A DNA stretch of 64,000 nucleotides from assembly GCF_900100965.1 (NCBI RefSeq), contig NZ_FMUJ01000002.1:59869-123868 (forward strand), read 5' to 3'. Under the pieces are notes generated by a model. That model saw nothing but the letters and a program-made list of their open reading frames with translations. It searched no databases and was not told the DNA's origin. The stretch comes from Variovorax sp. EL159 (GTDB taxonomy: Bacteria; Pseudomonadota; Gammaproteobacteria; Burkholderiales; Burkholderiaceae_C). Below are positions 36,408 through 44,098 of the stretch, one piece after another; position 1 is the stretch's first letter, and each line of letters starts with the position of its first letter. The translations under genes and the position numbers were made by a program.

Positions 36408-36791
36408 ATGAATCGAATCGGGAGGCAGAGCCCCATCCTCCAGGCCGGAACGGGCCGGCGCATGGCCGTTGCGGCGGCGTGCGTGCTGACGGCGGGCCTG
36501 TCGTTCGCCACCATCCGGGAGTTCGACGTGCCCGGCGGCGAGCTGAAGCCCGCGCTCGACGCCTACATCGCGCAGTCGGGCGTGCAGCTCATCTACAAGG
36601 TGGAAGACGTCAAGGACCTGTCGACGCGGGGCGTCCAGGGAAAGATCGCCCCCGATGCCGCGCTGGACCGCCTGCTCGACGGCACCCGCCTGCACATCCG
36701 CCGCGGGCAGGACGGCGCGATGGTGCTCATCGCGCCGCCTGGAATGGCATCGCCGAAGGGCGTGCCTGTGGCGAAGGACAGGAAGCTCTGA
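36408..36791 (+). CDS. free-standing periplasmic STN-domain protein
   Basis: A 127-residue protein with a signal peptide (RRMAVAAACVLTAGLSFA) followed by a single STN (secretin/TonB short N-terminal) domain, about residues 40-110 (FDVPGGELKPALDAYIAQSG; RGVQGKIAPDAALDRLLDGT). It is about two-thirds identical by eye to the STN domain of the receptor at 31953-34493 but has no plug or barrel. It shares the receptor's ECF promoter motif. It could bind the FecR periplasmic domain in competition with the receptor and damp or tune signalling; this role is inferred. Confidence 0.8.
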   Translation: MNRIGRQSPILQAGTGRRMAVAAACVLTAGLSFATIREFDVPGGELKPALDAYIAQSGVQLIYKVEDVKDLSTRGVQGKIAPDAALDRLLDGTRLHIRRGQDGAMVLIAPPGMASPKGVPVAKDRKL

Positions 36792-36853
36792 CCTGTCATC
36801 GCGACGGTGCCGTGTCCGGCTACAGTCGGGCGCGAATCCTGGAGAGCACCGCG

Positions 36854-37633
36854 ATGAAGCCCCTTGTTCGCTACGCCGTTTGCGCGGCACTTTGTCTTGC
36901 GTCCGCATCGTCCATGGCCGGAGGGGCGATGGAGAGCACGAGCACCCGTCCGGACCTGTTCTTTGCATGGTTCTCGTCCAAGGACAGCGATGAGCCGGTG
37001 GTCGTCAACTTCGCAAGGCAAGCGGACTCCCGCGCGTTGACCGCGCATTGCGGCAGCGGGCTCCCCGTCTACAGCTTCGGGCAGAACGCGCGGTTCACCT
37101 GCGAGGCGCGGCCGCATGAGGCCGACAGTCCGGAAGCCTGGAAGGCGGCCGAAGTCATCGTGAGAGGGGCGGCGCCAAAGTCAGGCGCGCAACGGTTCGG
37201 CATGTTTTCATTGAAGCCCACGCGGACCACGCACTGGAACACGCGGGCAGTCACGCCTGAAGAGCAGGCGGCGCTGAAAGCTTGGATCGATGCGAACAAG
37301 CCACGTCCGCGCCTGCCCGCGAAGCAGTTGAAGCTGGCCGCGGCCACGGCGGTATCTGCCTCGGACGAAAGGCCTACCACCCTCGTCGTGCCGGGCAATG
37401 AGGTGCGGGATGAACCTGGCCAGTACTACGCGCAACGCCACTATGTCTTCGTGAAGGAAGACGGGGCGTATGCGTACCGGGGAATGCTCCCGGCCAAGCC
37501 CACGGGGTATTTCGACATCGATGGTGGCGACCTGCCGGCCATCCTCGTCGAGGAAGACTGCGACGGCTGGTGCGTCTCGTTGTGGCGCATTTCCAAGGGC
37601 GTTCGCAGCGTTGCGTCGTTCGGCGGCCACTGA
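36854..37633 (+). CDS. secreted protein of unknown function
   Basis: A 259-residue protein with a signal peptide (MKPLVRYAVCAALCLASASSMAG). The mature part contains several cysteines (HCGSG, FTCEA and EEDCDGWCVSLW) that could form disulfides. It ends with a segment (YFDIDGGDLPAILVEEDCDGW) that resembles a repeat-type fold. I do not recognise the family. It lies 62 bases after the STN gene on the same strand, so it may be co-transcribed from the ECF promoter. The ATG at 36854 follows GGAGAGCACCGCG. Confidence 0.75.
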   Translation: MKPLVRYAVCAALCLASASSMAGGAMESTSTRPDLFFAWFSSKDSDEPVVVNFARQADSRALTAHCGSGLPVYSFGQNARFTCEARPHEADSPEAWKAAEVIVRGAAPKSGAQRFGMFSLKPTRTTHWNTRAVTPEEQAALKAWIDANKPRPRLPAKQLKLAAATAVSASDERPTTLVVPGNEVRDEPGQYYAQRHYVFVKEDGAYAYRGMLPAKPTGYFDIDGGDLPAILVEEDCDGWCVSLWRISKGVRSVASFGGH

Positions 37634-37759
37634 CGGCCGGGGTTCGGGAGGGCTGGATCGGCTCCGCTTTCGGTGGCGCCGTGCCGATGCGCTGAAGGCG
37701 CTTGCCTGTTCAGAAGAACGTCGAAGCGCCGGTCGATCTTGCCGTTGCTCCTTGAAGCT

Positions 37760-38809
37760 TCAATGCGGATGCGCGTGGTGCACGTCCGGCACATGCGGAT
37801 GCGTGTGGCGCAGGGGCGTGTGCTGGTGCGGGTGGCTGTGCTCGCCCAGCGGCATTGGCTCGTGCACATGGTCGTGGTGGCCATCGTCATGCCGGTGCGC
37901 GTGTTCGTGGTCGAGCCATTCATGGTCGTGCGCATGGCCGTGCGATTCCGCCAGGTGCAGGGCGACCCCTGCGAGCATCAGCAGGCCGCCGGTGGCCATT
38001 CCCCAGCTCAGGCTCCGGTCGCCCAGCGCAATGGCGATCAGTGCGCCGATGAAGGGCGCGAACGCGAACACCGAGCCGGTGCGCGCCGCGCCGAACGCCC
38101 GTTGCGCCAACAGGTACAGCCGCAGGCTCAGGCCATAGCCGCTGGCGCCGATGGCGAGCAGTGCCAGCGCGGCGGACCATTCGGGCCGAGGCTCGCCGGC
38201 GGCGACCGCGAGCAGCACCGTGGCGCCCACGCCGAGCAGCGACTTGCCCAGCACCACCTGGCCCGGATCGCGTTCGGCCAGCGTGCGCGACAAGGTGTTG
38301 TCGATGCCCCAGGCAAGCGTGGCCGCCAGCACGGCGAGCAGGCCCAGCAGTTGAGCACCTCCGTTCAGCCCGCGATCGACCACCAGCACCATGCCGCCCG
38401 CGAGCAACAGCAGCATCGCGGTCCAGACGCGGCGGTCCATCACCTCGCGATAGAGCATGCGGGCCAGCACGGCAGTGCACAGGGCTTCGAGCGCGAGCAT
38501 GAGCGATGCGCTGGTGCCGCTGGTGTGCTGCAGGCCCCAGGCAAGGCCCACGGGGCCGACCACCGCGCCGAAGAGCGCCATCCACGACAGCCGCTTCAGG
38601 TCGGCGCGACGCAGGGCCGCTTCGCGTTCGACCGGTTGCCGCAGCCATGCGCCCATGAGCGCGGCACCGGCATAGAGCAGGGCGGCGGTGGTGAAGGCGC
38701 CCAGCCCGGCGCCCGCCAACTGGACCAGCGGCGTGCTGATGCCGAACAGCACGGCCGCCAGCAGGGCCAGCAGGCCGCCGCGCATCGCGGGCAGATGGAA
38801 GAAGCGCAT
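37760..38809 (-). CDS. EamA/DMT-family transporter with a histidine-rich C-terminal tail
   Basis: A 349-residue drug/metabolite transporter with ten predicted membrane segments in two EamA repeats (about 8-140 and 150-285; GLLALLAAVLFGISTPLVQLAG and LLAVLAATLAWGIDNTLSR). After the last helix comes a tail of about 65 residues with some 24 histidines plus Asp/Glu, a likely metal-binding tail. Such tails occur in zinc, nickel and cobalt handling proteins. The transported compound is unknown; metal sensing or export is a reasonable guess. Confidence 0.85.
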   Translation of the reverse strand: MRFFHLPAMRGGLLALLAAVLFGISTPLVQLAGAGLGAFTTAALLYAGAALMGAWLRQPVEREAALRRADLKRLSWMALFGAVVGPVGLAWGLQHTSGTSASLMLALEALCTAVLARMLYREVMDRRVWTAMLLLLAGGMVLVVDRGLNGGAQLLGLLAVLAATLAWGIDNTLSRTLAERDPGQVVLGKSLLGVGATVLLAVAAGEPRPEWSAALALLAIGASGYGLSLRLYLLAQRAFGAARTGSVFAFAPFIGALIAIALGDRSLSWGMATGGLLMLAGVALHLAESHGHAHDHEWLDHEHAHRHDDGHHDHVHEPMPLGEHSHPHQHTPLRHTHPHVPDVHHAHPH

Positions 38810-38875
38810 GGCCTGGGTCTCTTTGGTGGGGGAGAAGGTCGATTCTGCAGCGATTGCATCAGCCGCTGCATGGCG

Positions 38876-39292
38876 TCACGAGGGCTGCGGCACCGGGCGC
38901 GACCACAGCCACGCCAGCACGATGGCCATGCAACCGATGGCCAGTGCGGCCAGCCACCACCTGTGCGCGGTCAGCGACACGATCACGGCGCAGGCAGCCA
39001 TGGTGATCGTCGCACTCCACTTGGCGCGGCGGCTCACGGTGCGGCCGTTCTGCCAGTTGTGCAGCAGCGGGCCGAACAGCCGGTGCCCGAGCAGCCAGCC
39101 GTGCAGGCGCGGCGAGCTGCGCGCAGCCGCCCATGCAGCCAGCAGGATGAACACCGTCGTCGGCATGCCCGGCAGCACCACGCCGATGAGGCCCAGGACA
39201 AGGCACAGTACGGCAAAGCAGTACAGCAGGGCGCGCATCAGCGGTGATGGTGGCTTGGGGGTGGGGTTCAATGCAGCGCTCCGGCCAGGCAT
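38876..39292 (-). CDS. YbaN family (DUF454) inner membrane protein
   Basis: A 138-residue membrane protein matching YbaN/DUF454: LYCFAVLCLVLGLIGVVLPGMPTTVFILLAAWAAARSSPRLHGWLLGHRLFGPLLHNW, then an NGRTVSRRAKW loop and two more helices. The function of the family is not established. The conserved part begins near residue 19 (MRALLYCF), so the true start may be about 54 bases further in. It lies just upstream of the EamA gene on the same strand with a 66-base gap. Confidence 0.85.
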   Translation of the reverse strand: MPGRSAALNPTPKPPSPLMRALLYCFAVLCLVLGLIGVVLPGMPTTVFILLAAWAAARSSPRLHGWLLGHRLFGPLLHNWQNGRTVSRRAKWSATITMAACAVIVSLTAHRWWLAALAIGCMAIVLAWLWSRPVPQPS

Positions 39293-39619
39293 TTCGATTG
39301 GCCCGAGTTTCTTAAATAGCGGTTATGGGGAAGACTGGATGGCTGGAATGGACCCTGAGGAGGCCGTCAAAGTCTGAAAAAAGCAGTCGCTGCCAGCGAA
39401 GGTGGACGAGTCTCGATGAGTCAAGGAATTCTCAACTGGCCCCTCGGCAACGTGCAAAGCGCAGTCGTCCACGACGCCCTCAATCTTGTCACCAAGAAGT
39501 CGAGGCTACCGCTTCAGGCCTTCGTGCCATCTTGCGGTGGAGCGTCGACGACTGAACAGAAGCGGCGCGCATGACGTTGAGAGTCAGTCGAAGGCGGCGG
39601 ACCTCGATCTGCATTGACA
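39293..39619. other. intergenic stretch without recognisable gene
   Basis: About 330 bases of lower GC than the neighbours between the MocR stop and the YbaN start. One frame of 76 codons on the plus strand has no conserved features and poor codon use. I see no hairpin with a T-tract and no operator-like repeat. Confidence 0.4.
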
Positions 39620-41095
39620 CTAACTAGGGTCTCGACGAACGTTCCTCGAAGATTGCCCCGATTTTCCAGTTGTAGATTCAAGCTGCGCGTTGGCGAGATC
39701 TCCAAGATTCCTGATAGCCCCTTCCAAGCGCGGGTCGCCGAGATACCCGTAGTTGATGCGCAGGTGTCGGGTGTATCGGCGGTCGGCTGAAAACAAATGG
39801 CCCGGCGCTACGCCTATGCCGAGCCGAAGAGCGTCCTGGTGCAGTGCGAGCGAGTCGACACCTTCTGGCAGCGCGAGCCACAGGAAATAGCCACCCTCGG
39901 GGCGCGTGACCCGCGTTCCAGTCGGAAAGTATCGATCGATGAGTCGCAAGCATGCAGCCTGCTGGCGGCTGAGCGAATGCCGCAGGGCGCGCAGGTGGCG
40001 ATCGAAACTCTTGTGTTGGAGGTACTCCTGCAACGCCAGTTGCGAGGGGAGTGCCGTCGCCAGCGAGCTCATCAACTTGTTCCGACTCAAAGTGGCTGCA
40101 AAGCGACCGCCCGCTACCCAACCGATGCGATATCCGGGTGCCAGGGATTTCGAGAAAGAACTGCAGTGCAGCACCCCGCCAGCCCGGTCCCAGGCCTTGG
40201 CTGGTGGAGGTCTCCGAGCCCCATGCGCGAGCTCGCCGTACACGTCGTCTTCGATCAGCGGTATGGCGCGGGCGGCGAGCATGCTGACCAGTTGCTCCTT
40301 GGCTGCGTCGCTCATGGTGCAGCCCATTGGGTTCTGGAAGGTCGGCATGAACCAGCAGGCCTTCACCGGATGCTGGTCGAGCACGCGAGCAAGAGAGCTG
40401 AGATCTACGCCTGTACGCGGGTGGGTCTCAACCTCGACCGCGCGAAGACCGCGCCGCTCCAGTGCCTGCAACGCACCATAAAAGGTTGGCGTTTCGATCG
40501 CCACGACGTCGCCTGGCTGCGTCACCGATTCGAGTGCAAGATTGAGGGCTTCCATCGCCCCGCTGGTGATGACCAGTTCAGACGCAGGAACATCCATCCC
40601 GACGCTGCCATAGCGGAGGGAGATCTGATGGCGTAATAGGGCGTTTCCTGGTGACAAATCTTCGACGGTCTGCCAAGGATCCATCCGCTTGAGCGCTCGC
40701 GTCAGGCCGGCGGCAAGTTGTTCGAAGGGAAACAGCTCCGGCGACGGAAAGGCCGAGCCGAGCGGGACCATGTCGCGCTCGCGAGCCTGCGCAAGGACCT
40801 GAAAGACAAGCGACGAGACGTCGACCGACATGGACCTGAGGACAGGCTCGCTGGCGGCGAGTTCGTTGGTCGGCATTTCCGCGCCCGCTCGAACAAAGTA
40901 TCCCGACCGCTGCCGCGCTTCGACAAGCCCTTGCGCCTCCAGCAGGTAGTAAGCAGAGAACACGGTGGACGCGCTGATGCCCATTTGCGACTTCAGTTCG
41001 CGCACGGAGGGAAGGCGATCGCTCGCCTTCAGGCTACCCGCGCGAATACGCTGAGCGATGTTGTCGGCAAGCTTCTCGTAGCGGTTCACGGGCAT
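39620..41095 (-). CDS. MocR-type GntR/aminotransferase fusion regulator
   Basis: A 491-residue PdxR/MocR-type regulator. The N-terminal GntR winged helix spans about 1-70 (YEKLADNIAQRIRAGSLKASDRLPSVRELKSQMGISASTVFSAYYLLE) and residues about 110-470 form a fold-type I aminotransferase domain with PLP lysine Lys316 (SSFSKSLAPGYRIGW), the Asp that holds the PLP ring (EDDVYGEL) and FQNPMG. These proteins sense PLP or an amino compound. The ATG at 41095 lies 6 bases from the nearest CTGATACG repeat, suggesting autoregulation. Confidence 0.9.
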   Translation of the reverse strand: MPVNRYEKLADNIAQRIRAGSLKASDRLPSVRELKSQMGISASTVFSAYYLLEAQGLVEARQRSGYFVRAGAEMPTNELAASEPVLRSMSVDVSSLVFQVLAQARERDMVPLGSAFPSPELFPFEQLAAGLTRALKRMDPWQTVEDLSPGNALLRHQISLRYGSVGMDVPASELVITSGAMEALNLALESVTQPGDVVAIETPTFYGALQALERRGLRAVEVETHPRTGVDLSSLARVLDQHPVKACWFMPTFQNPMGCTMSDAAKEQLVSMLAARAIPLIEDDVYGELAHGARRPPPAKAWDRAGGVLHCSSFSKSLAPGYRIGWVAGGRFAATLSRNKLMSSLATALPSQLALQEYLQHKSFDRHLRALRHSLSRQQAACLRLIDRYFPTGTRVTRPEGGYFLWLALPEGVDSLALHQDALRLGIGVAPGHLFSADRRYTRHLRINYGYLGDPRLEGAIRNLGDLANAQLESTTGKSGQSSRNVRRDPS

Positions 41096-41101
41096 CTCTT
41101 T

Positions 41102-41227
41102 CTGATACGGTCGTTCTGGACCGCTCCCGAGATTGTCATATCAGACGTCGGCCTGCCCCGGCGCGACTACCGACCTCCTTGCATCTGATACGACAATTTT
41201 CAGCCGATCTGGTTCTGTACGTATCAG
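41102..41227. promoter_or_regulatory. three CTGATACG sites, candidate MocR operator
   Basis: CTGATACG occurs at 41102-41109 and 41185-41192, and its exact reverse complement CGTATCAG at 41220-41227; a partial copy (ATATCAG) lies at 41138-41144. The first copy abuts the MocR start codon. Direct and inverted half-sites of this kind are typical for MocR proteins such as GabR and PdxR. The rest of the divergent space, 41228-41434, contains only an ATTG-rich run near 41341 and no gene. Confidence 0.6.
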
Positions 41228-41434
41228 CCTGGAAGATGAACACTCGACGGGACGATGAGAGTGCTTCTGTGGTGCAGGCAGACTGCTCCGCCTTTCGACG
41301 CGTCTTGCGGACACTCATTTAGCTGACCGCTACCGTTTCGTTGGATTGATTGATTGACCGTTTCTTCATCGGTCTATTGAGCTACTCGCCGCACTCGGGC
41401 ACTTCGCCGTCTGTCACCCAATGTCCTTTCAATC

Positions 41435-41671
41435 ATGAATTCAATCCCTATCTCTTTTGTTATTTTCAAGATCCTCGTGCTCAGCGTGGGCATGTATTTA
41501 GCCGTCAAGTGGCATTACGAACGGGGACAGAAGGACAAGAATCAAAAGACAGTTGCAGTGGTACTGACATCCGTCAAGGTGGGCGCGGCGTTCGTCGCTT
41601 CTGCGTTCCTCGTGCTCTTCCTTACCTTCGAAGTTTGCAATTGGATGGGTCTGGACCTGGCCATGCGGTGA
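41435..41671 (+). CDS. small two-helix membrane protein, unknown
   Basis: A 78-residue protein with two hydrophobic helices (about 7-22 and 45-65) joined by a charged loop (KWHYERGQKDKNQK). No family is recognised and no strong Shine-Dalgarno sequence precedes the ATG. It is the first of a group of small unknown proteins at 41.4-43.9 kb. Confidence 0.5.
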   Translation: MNSIPISFVIFKILVLSVGMYLAVKWHYERGQKDKNQKTVAVVLTSVKVGAAFVASAFLVLFLTFEVCNWMGLDLAMR

Positions 41672-42012
41672 TTGGAAGTTTTCGGCCGATAGCCCGGATA
41701 CGATGCAACCAACGGCACGACCCTTTCGGAGACGGACCTCGACACGACGGCGCGGTATTTGGCGGGCATGCCGACGTGCGAGGCACGAACTCGCCGACGG
41801 TAAAGTTCTCGCCCAGAATTCATGTGAAGTGATTTTCCGGCTGCATCGTCTCTGCTCCTGCGCCAACCTGCGTTGGTGCCAGGCACCAGGCCGGTTACCT
41901 TCTTGCCAGAAGCCTCGAGGCGGTGCCGGAACTCGATGTGGCAATCTTCGATTTTCATATTCGATGAGCCCGCCGAGTGGCTGCTTGTGGCCGAATTGAG
42001 TCAACCCAGTCA
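41672..42012. other. intergenic stretch with degenerate repeat copies
   Basis: About 340 bases without a supported gene. Copies of a degenerate TTCTGGCCGA-like sequence lie at its two ends (about 41679-41690 and 41985-42002). The frames in between have no conserved features and may be the remains of a lost gene. Confidence 0.4.
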
Positions 42013-42531
42013 CTATGCGGAATCGGGTGCGAGCAATCCTAGTTCCCTCAGATGCCCCAATGCACGATCAGCCACCGGTGCCTTGTATTTGAAGTCACCT
42101 GAGCGAGAGCGCCACCGAACTCGACCGCCGTCATGCAGGTGAAACGTAAGCTGGTGGCGGCGCGACATGAAAGCCCACTTCAGACCATAGATGCCGGCAA
42201 GCGCAAGCAAACCGTATCGGACAGTAGTACCAGGCTCGAGACGATCCCAGTAGACCCCAAGGTAGTAGAAGATGCTAACCAAAAGGACGAGCACAAGCAT
42301 GCCTGCCACCATTCGCACCGGTGCCAACCCACAGTCGTACTCCGCTCGAGAAATGCTTGTGGCAGGAACGACCTCGAGCCTGTAGGGACTGTTGATCGAG
42401 AGCTGTCTGCGCACAACTCTTAGCCCGTCCGATCCAATACTTGCCACTTGCCCGATGTGATATGCGTAGTCTTCCGGTAGGGCGAAGATGGCAAAGGTCT
42501 GCTCTTCTTTACGGTATTTGTCTTCAATCAT
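42013..42531 (-). CDS. hypothetical protein with two membrane helices
   Basis: A 172-residue protein, or 207 if a GTG at 42636 is used. I prefer the ATG at 42531 because the upstream 105 bases include a copy of the dispersed TTCTGGCCGA repeat and look non-coding. A soluble N-terminal part (EDKYRKEEQTFAIFALPEDYAYHIGQVASI) is followed by two helices (about 90-112 and 122-138) and a basic C-terminus (FHLHDGGRVRWRSRSGDFKYKA). The family is not recognised. It lies downstream of the 154-residue gene on the same strand. Confidence 0.6.
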   Translation of the reverse strand: MIEDKYRKEEQTFAIFALPEDYAYHIGQVASIGSDGLRVVRRQLSINSPYRLEVVPATSISRAEYDCGLAPVRMVAGMLVLVLLVSIFYYLGVYWDRLEPGTTVRYGLLALAGIYGLKWAFMSRRHQLTFHLHDGGRVRWRSRSGDFKYKAPVADRALGHLRELGLLAPDSA

Positions 42532-42654
42532 CTTGATTGTTGAAACGTCCTGCTGTTGCACCCGTCCAGATGTAGCCGCCGGCGTTGCGTATCGCGCAGC
42601 GCTCACGAACGACTGGTTCTGGCCGAACTCTGCCACATCGGCGGGCTCGCCAGG

Positions 42655-43119
42655 TCAGACGGAACGCTGCTTCAACACAGTAGGTTCAATGGGATGTCCT
42701 GGCCAGAGCTGCACGAGGTAATGATCTTCACCGTCCAGCCCATTCGCCGACAGCGAATCCAAGCCAGAGGCCGATAGCCTGACCCTGAATGTGCCGGGCT
42801 TCACATCGAGACGGAGGGCATCGGGAAAATAATCGGTGCAGCCTGCGACCACGAGAGGGCCAGCCGCAACGACCAGCGAGCCTTCAACAACATGGTCGAA
42901 GTTGGCGAAGTCGCCAGGCGGCTTGGACTCAAGAAACTCGAGCGTCACCGGCACATTCGTGTTGCGGGCGGTTCCGATACCGACCACACCCGCCGAGACC
43001 GCAAGCATGCGACGCGTTGCCACCTCATCCCAAGCGTCCGACAGATTTCCTTCCGCGGCCTCATCTTGAAGATAAAACTGGTGGTAGTCCGCGAAGAGTT
43101 CGAGGTGATATGACTTCAT
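42655..43119 (-). CDS. hypothetical protein, possible competence/immunity-like small protein
   Basis: A 154-residue soluble protein starting SYHLELFADYHQFYLQDE and containing DAWDEVATRRMLAVSAGVVGIGTARN, a middle DHVVEGSLVVAAGPLVVAGCTDYFPDA and ending DDHYLVQLWPG-like EDHYLVQLWPGHP. The layout resembles small uncharacterised proteins found near polymorphic-toxin or competence genes, but I cannot name a family with confidence. The start at 43119 is where conserved-looking sequence begins; the frame further upstream crosses a dispersed repeat copy. Confidence 0.6.
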   Translation of the reverse strand: MKSYHLELFADYHQFYLQDEAAEGNLSDAWDEVATRRMLAVSAGVVGIGTARNTNVPVTLEFLESKPPGDFANFDHVVEGSLVVAAGPLVVAGCTDYFPDALRLDVKPGTFRVRLSASGLDSLSANGLDGEDHYLVQLWPGHPIEPTVLKQRSV

Positions 43120-43234
43120 GGGATGGATTTGGTTAGATGCAATCGGCCGAGAGTGAAGATCGCGAATGCCCTCTTGTTGAAAGGCCGGGATGAGGGTTTG
43201 CTTCCGGCCGATTTCGGACCTATGACGGGGCAAA

Positions 43235-43435
43235 CTATTTTTTGATTCGAAAGATTGCTTGCCGGTGCAGAACGAAGTGCAACGCAATCCCGGCCAACCC
43301 AAGTACGACCCCTGCGACGGCGATCCAGTACCCGCCAACCGGAAGGAACGTGAAGGCCAAAGCAGCTCCGAAGAGCGCGAGAAAGAAGCCCAAAGCGGCG
43401 ATCCGTGCACCGGTTTCATCGTTGATCATGGACAT
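43235..43435 (-). CDS. small two-helix membrane protein, unknown
   Basis: A 66-residue protein (MSMINDETGARIAAL start) with two helices (about 12-30 and 34-53) and a basic tail (HRQAIFRIKK). AGAAAGACG precedes the ATG. The longer frame to 43678 overlaps the next gene and is rejected. Function unknown. Confidence 0.55.
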   Translation of the reverse strand: MSMINDETGARIAALGFFLALFGAALAFTFLPVGGYWIAVAGVVLGLAGIALHFVLHRQAIFRIKK

Positions 43436-43551
43436 CGTCTTTCTGCCCTTTGGGCTACTCGCGAAGGTCGGGTTTCGATCGAATCTTGCTTCACACCGTG
43501 CGCCGGGTGCTCTCCGGGGCCAGCCTTCGTCGAAAACACTCAGAGGCGAAC

Positions 43552-43887
43552 TCACTTGATCACCAATGACAGGGCCCAGGACCAGAGCGAACCAACGATG
43601 CCGGCGGAGATGAACCACGCGAACATCCGTTTCGCGATGACAGCGTATCGGGCGCGCTCTGCAGGGTCGATGAACCATGTTCGGCCGAAGGGCTCACTGC
43701 CGCGGCCGAATACAAAGAAATAGGCGGGCAAGATGAAGAACATCAGCGCGGCAGACAGCCACAAGAGGTTGTGCGCGAGAGCCGAATCGATAGGATGTTG
43801 TGCCATCCATCCCTCGAACGGCACGAGGCCGAAAGATGCCCACGCGCCGGCGACTGCAGCGGTTTTGATTGATGCTTCAATTTGCAT
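43552..43887 (-). CDS. small membrane protein, unknown
   Basis: A 111-residue protein starting MQIEASIKTAAVAGAW with three hydrophobic segments (about 8-24, 39-60 and 85-108). A loop (GRGSEPFGRTWFIDPAERARYAVIAKRM) separates the second and third. A repeat copy (TTCTGGCCGACTGGAGTC) lies directly upstream, which argues against the longer frame. No family recognised. Confidence 0.55.
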   Translation of the reverse strand: MQIEASIKTAAVAGAWASFGLVPFEGWMAQHPIDSALAHNLLWLSAALMFFILPAYFFVFGRGSEPFGRTWFIDPAERARYAVIAKRMFAWFISAGIVGSLWSWALSLVIK

Positions 43888-44098
43888 GGTGTGCGAGCCC
43901 CTGACGAATTTCAGCTTCTGGCCGACTGGAGTCACCCATCGTCATTTTCCGTGGCCAAACGGTTTGCGCGAAAAGCGCGCAGCGCGGACAGAGGCTAACT
44001 CCTGGCAGCCAAATGAGCCATCGGCATGCAGGCTGCCGTCGTGCACCGTACCGACCCATAGCGAGGCCACAAGCTGACGACGAAGCCGCCGCCGCAAC

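Larger units (their letters stand above)
41679..43934. repeat. dispersed degenerate repeat, consensus near TTCTGGCCGAATTGGAGTC
   Basis: Related sequences lie between the small genes of this stretch: TTTCGGCCGATAG (from 41680), TTGTGGCCGAATTGAGTC (41985-42002), TTCTGGCCGAACTC (42617-42630), TTCCGGCCGATTTCGG (43202-43217) and TTCTGGCCGACTGGAGTC (43916-43933). Each is outside a supported coding region, on the same strand and near a gene boundary. Repeats of this kind are left over from duplicated gene cassettes in some beta-proteobacteria. Confidence 0.45.
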
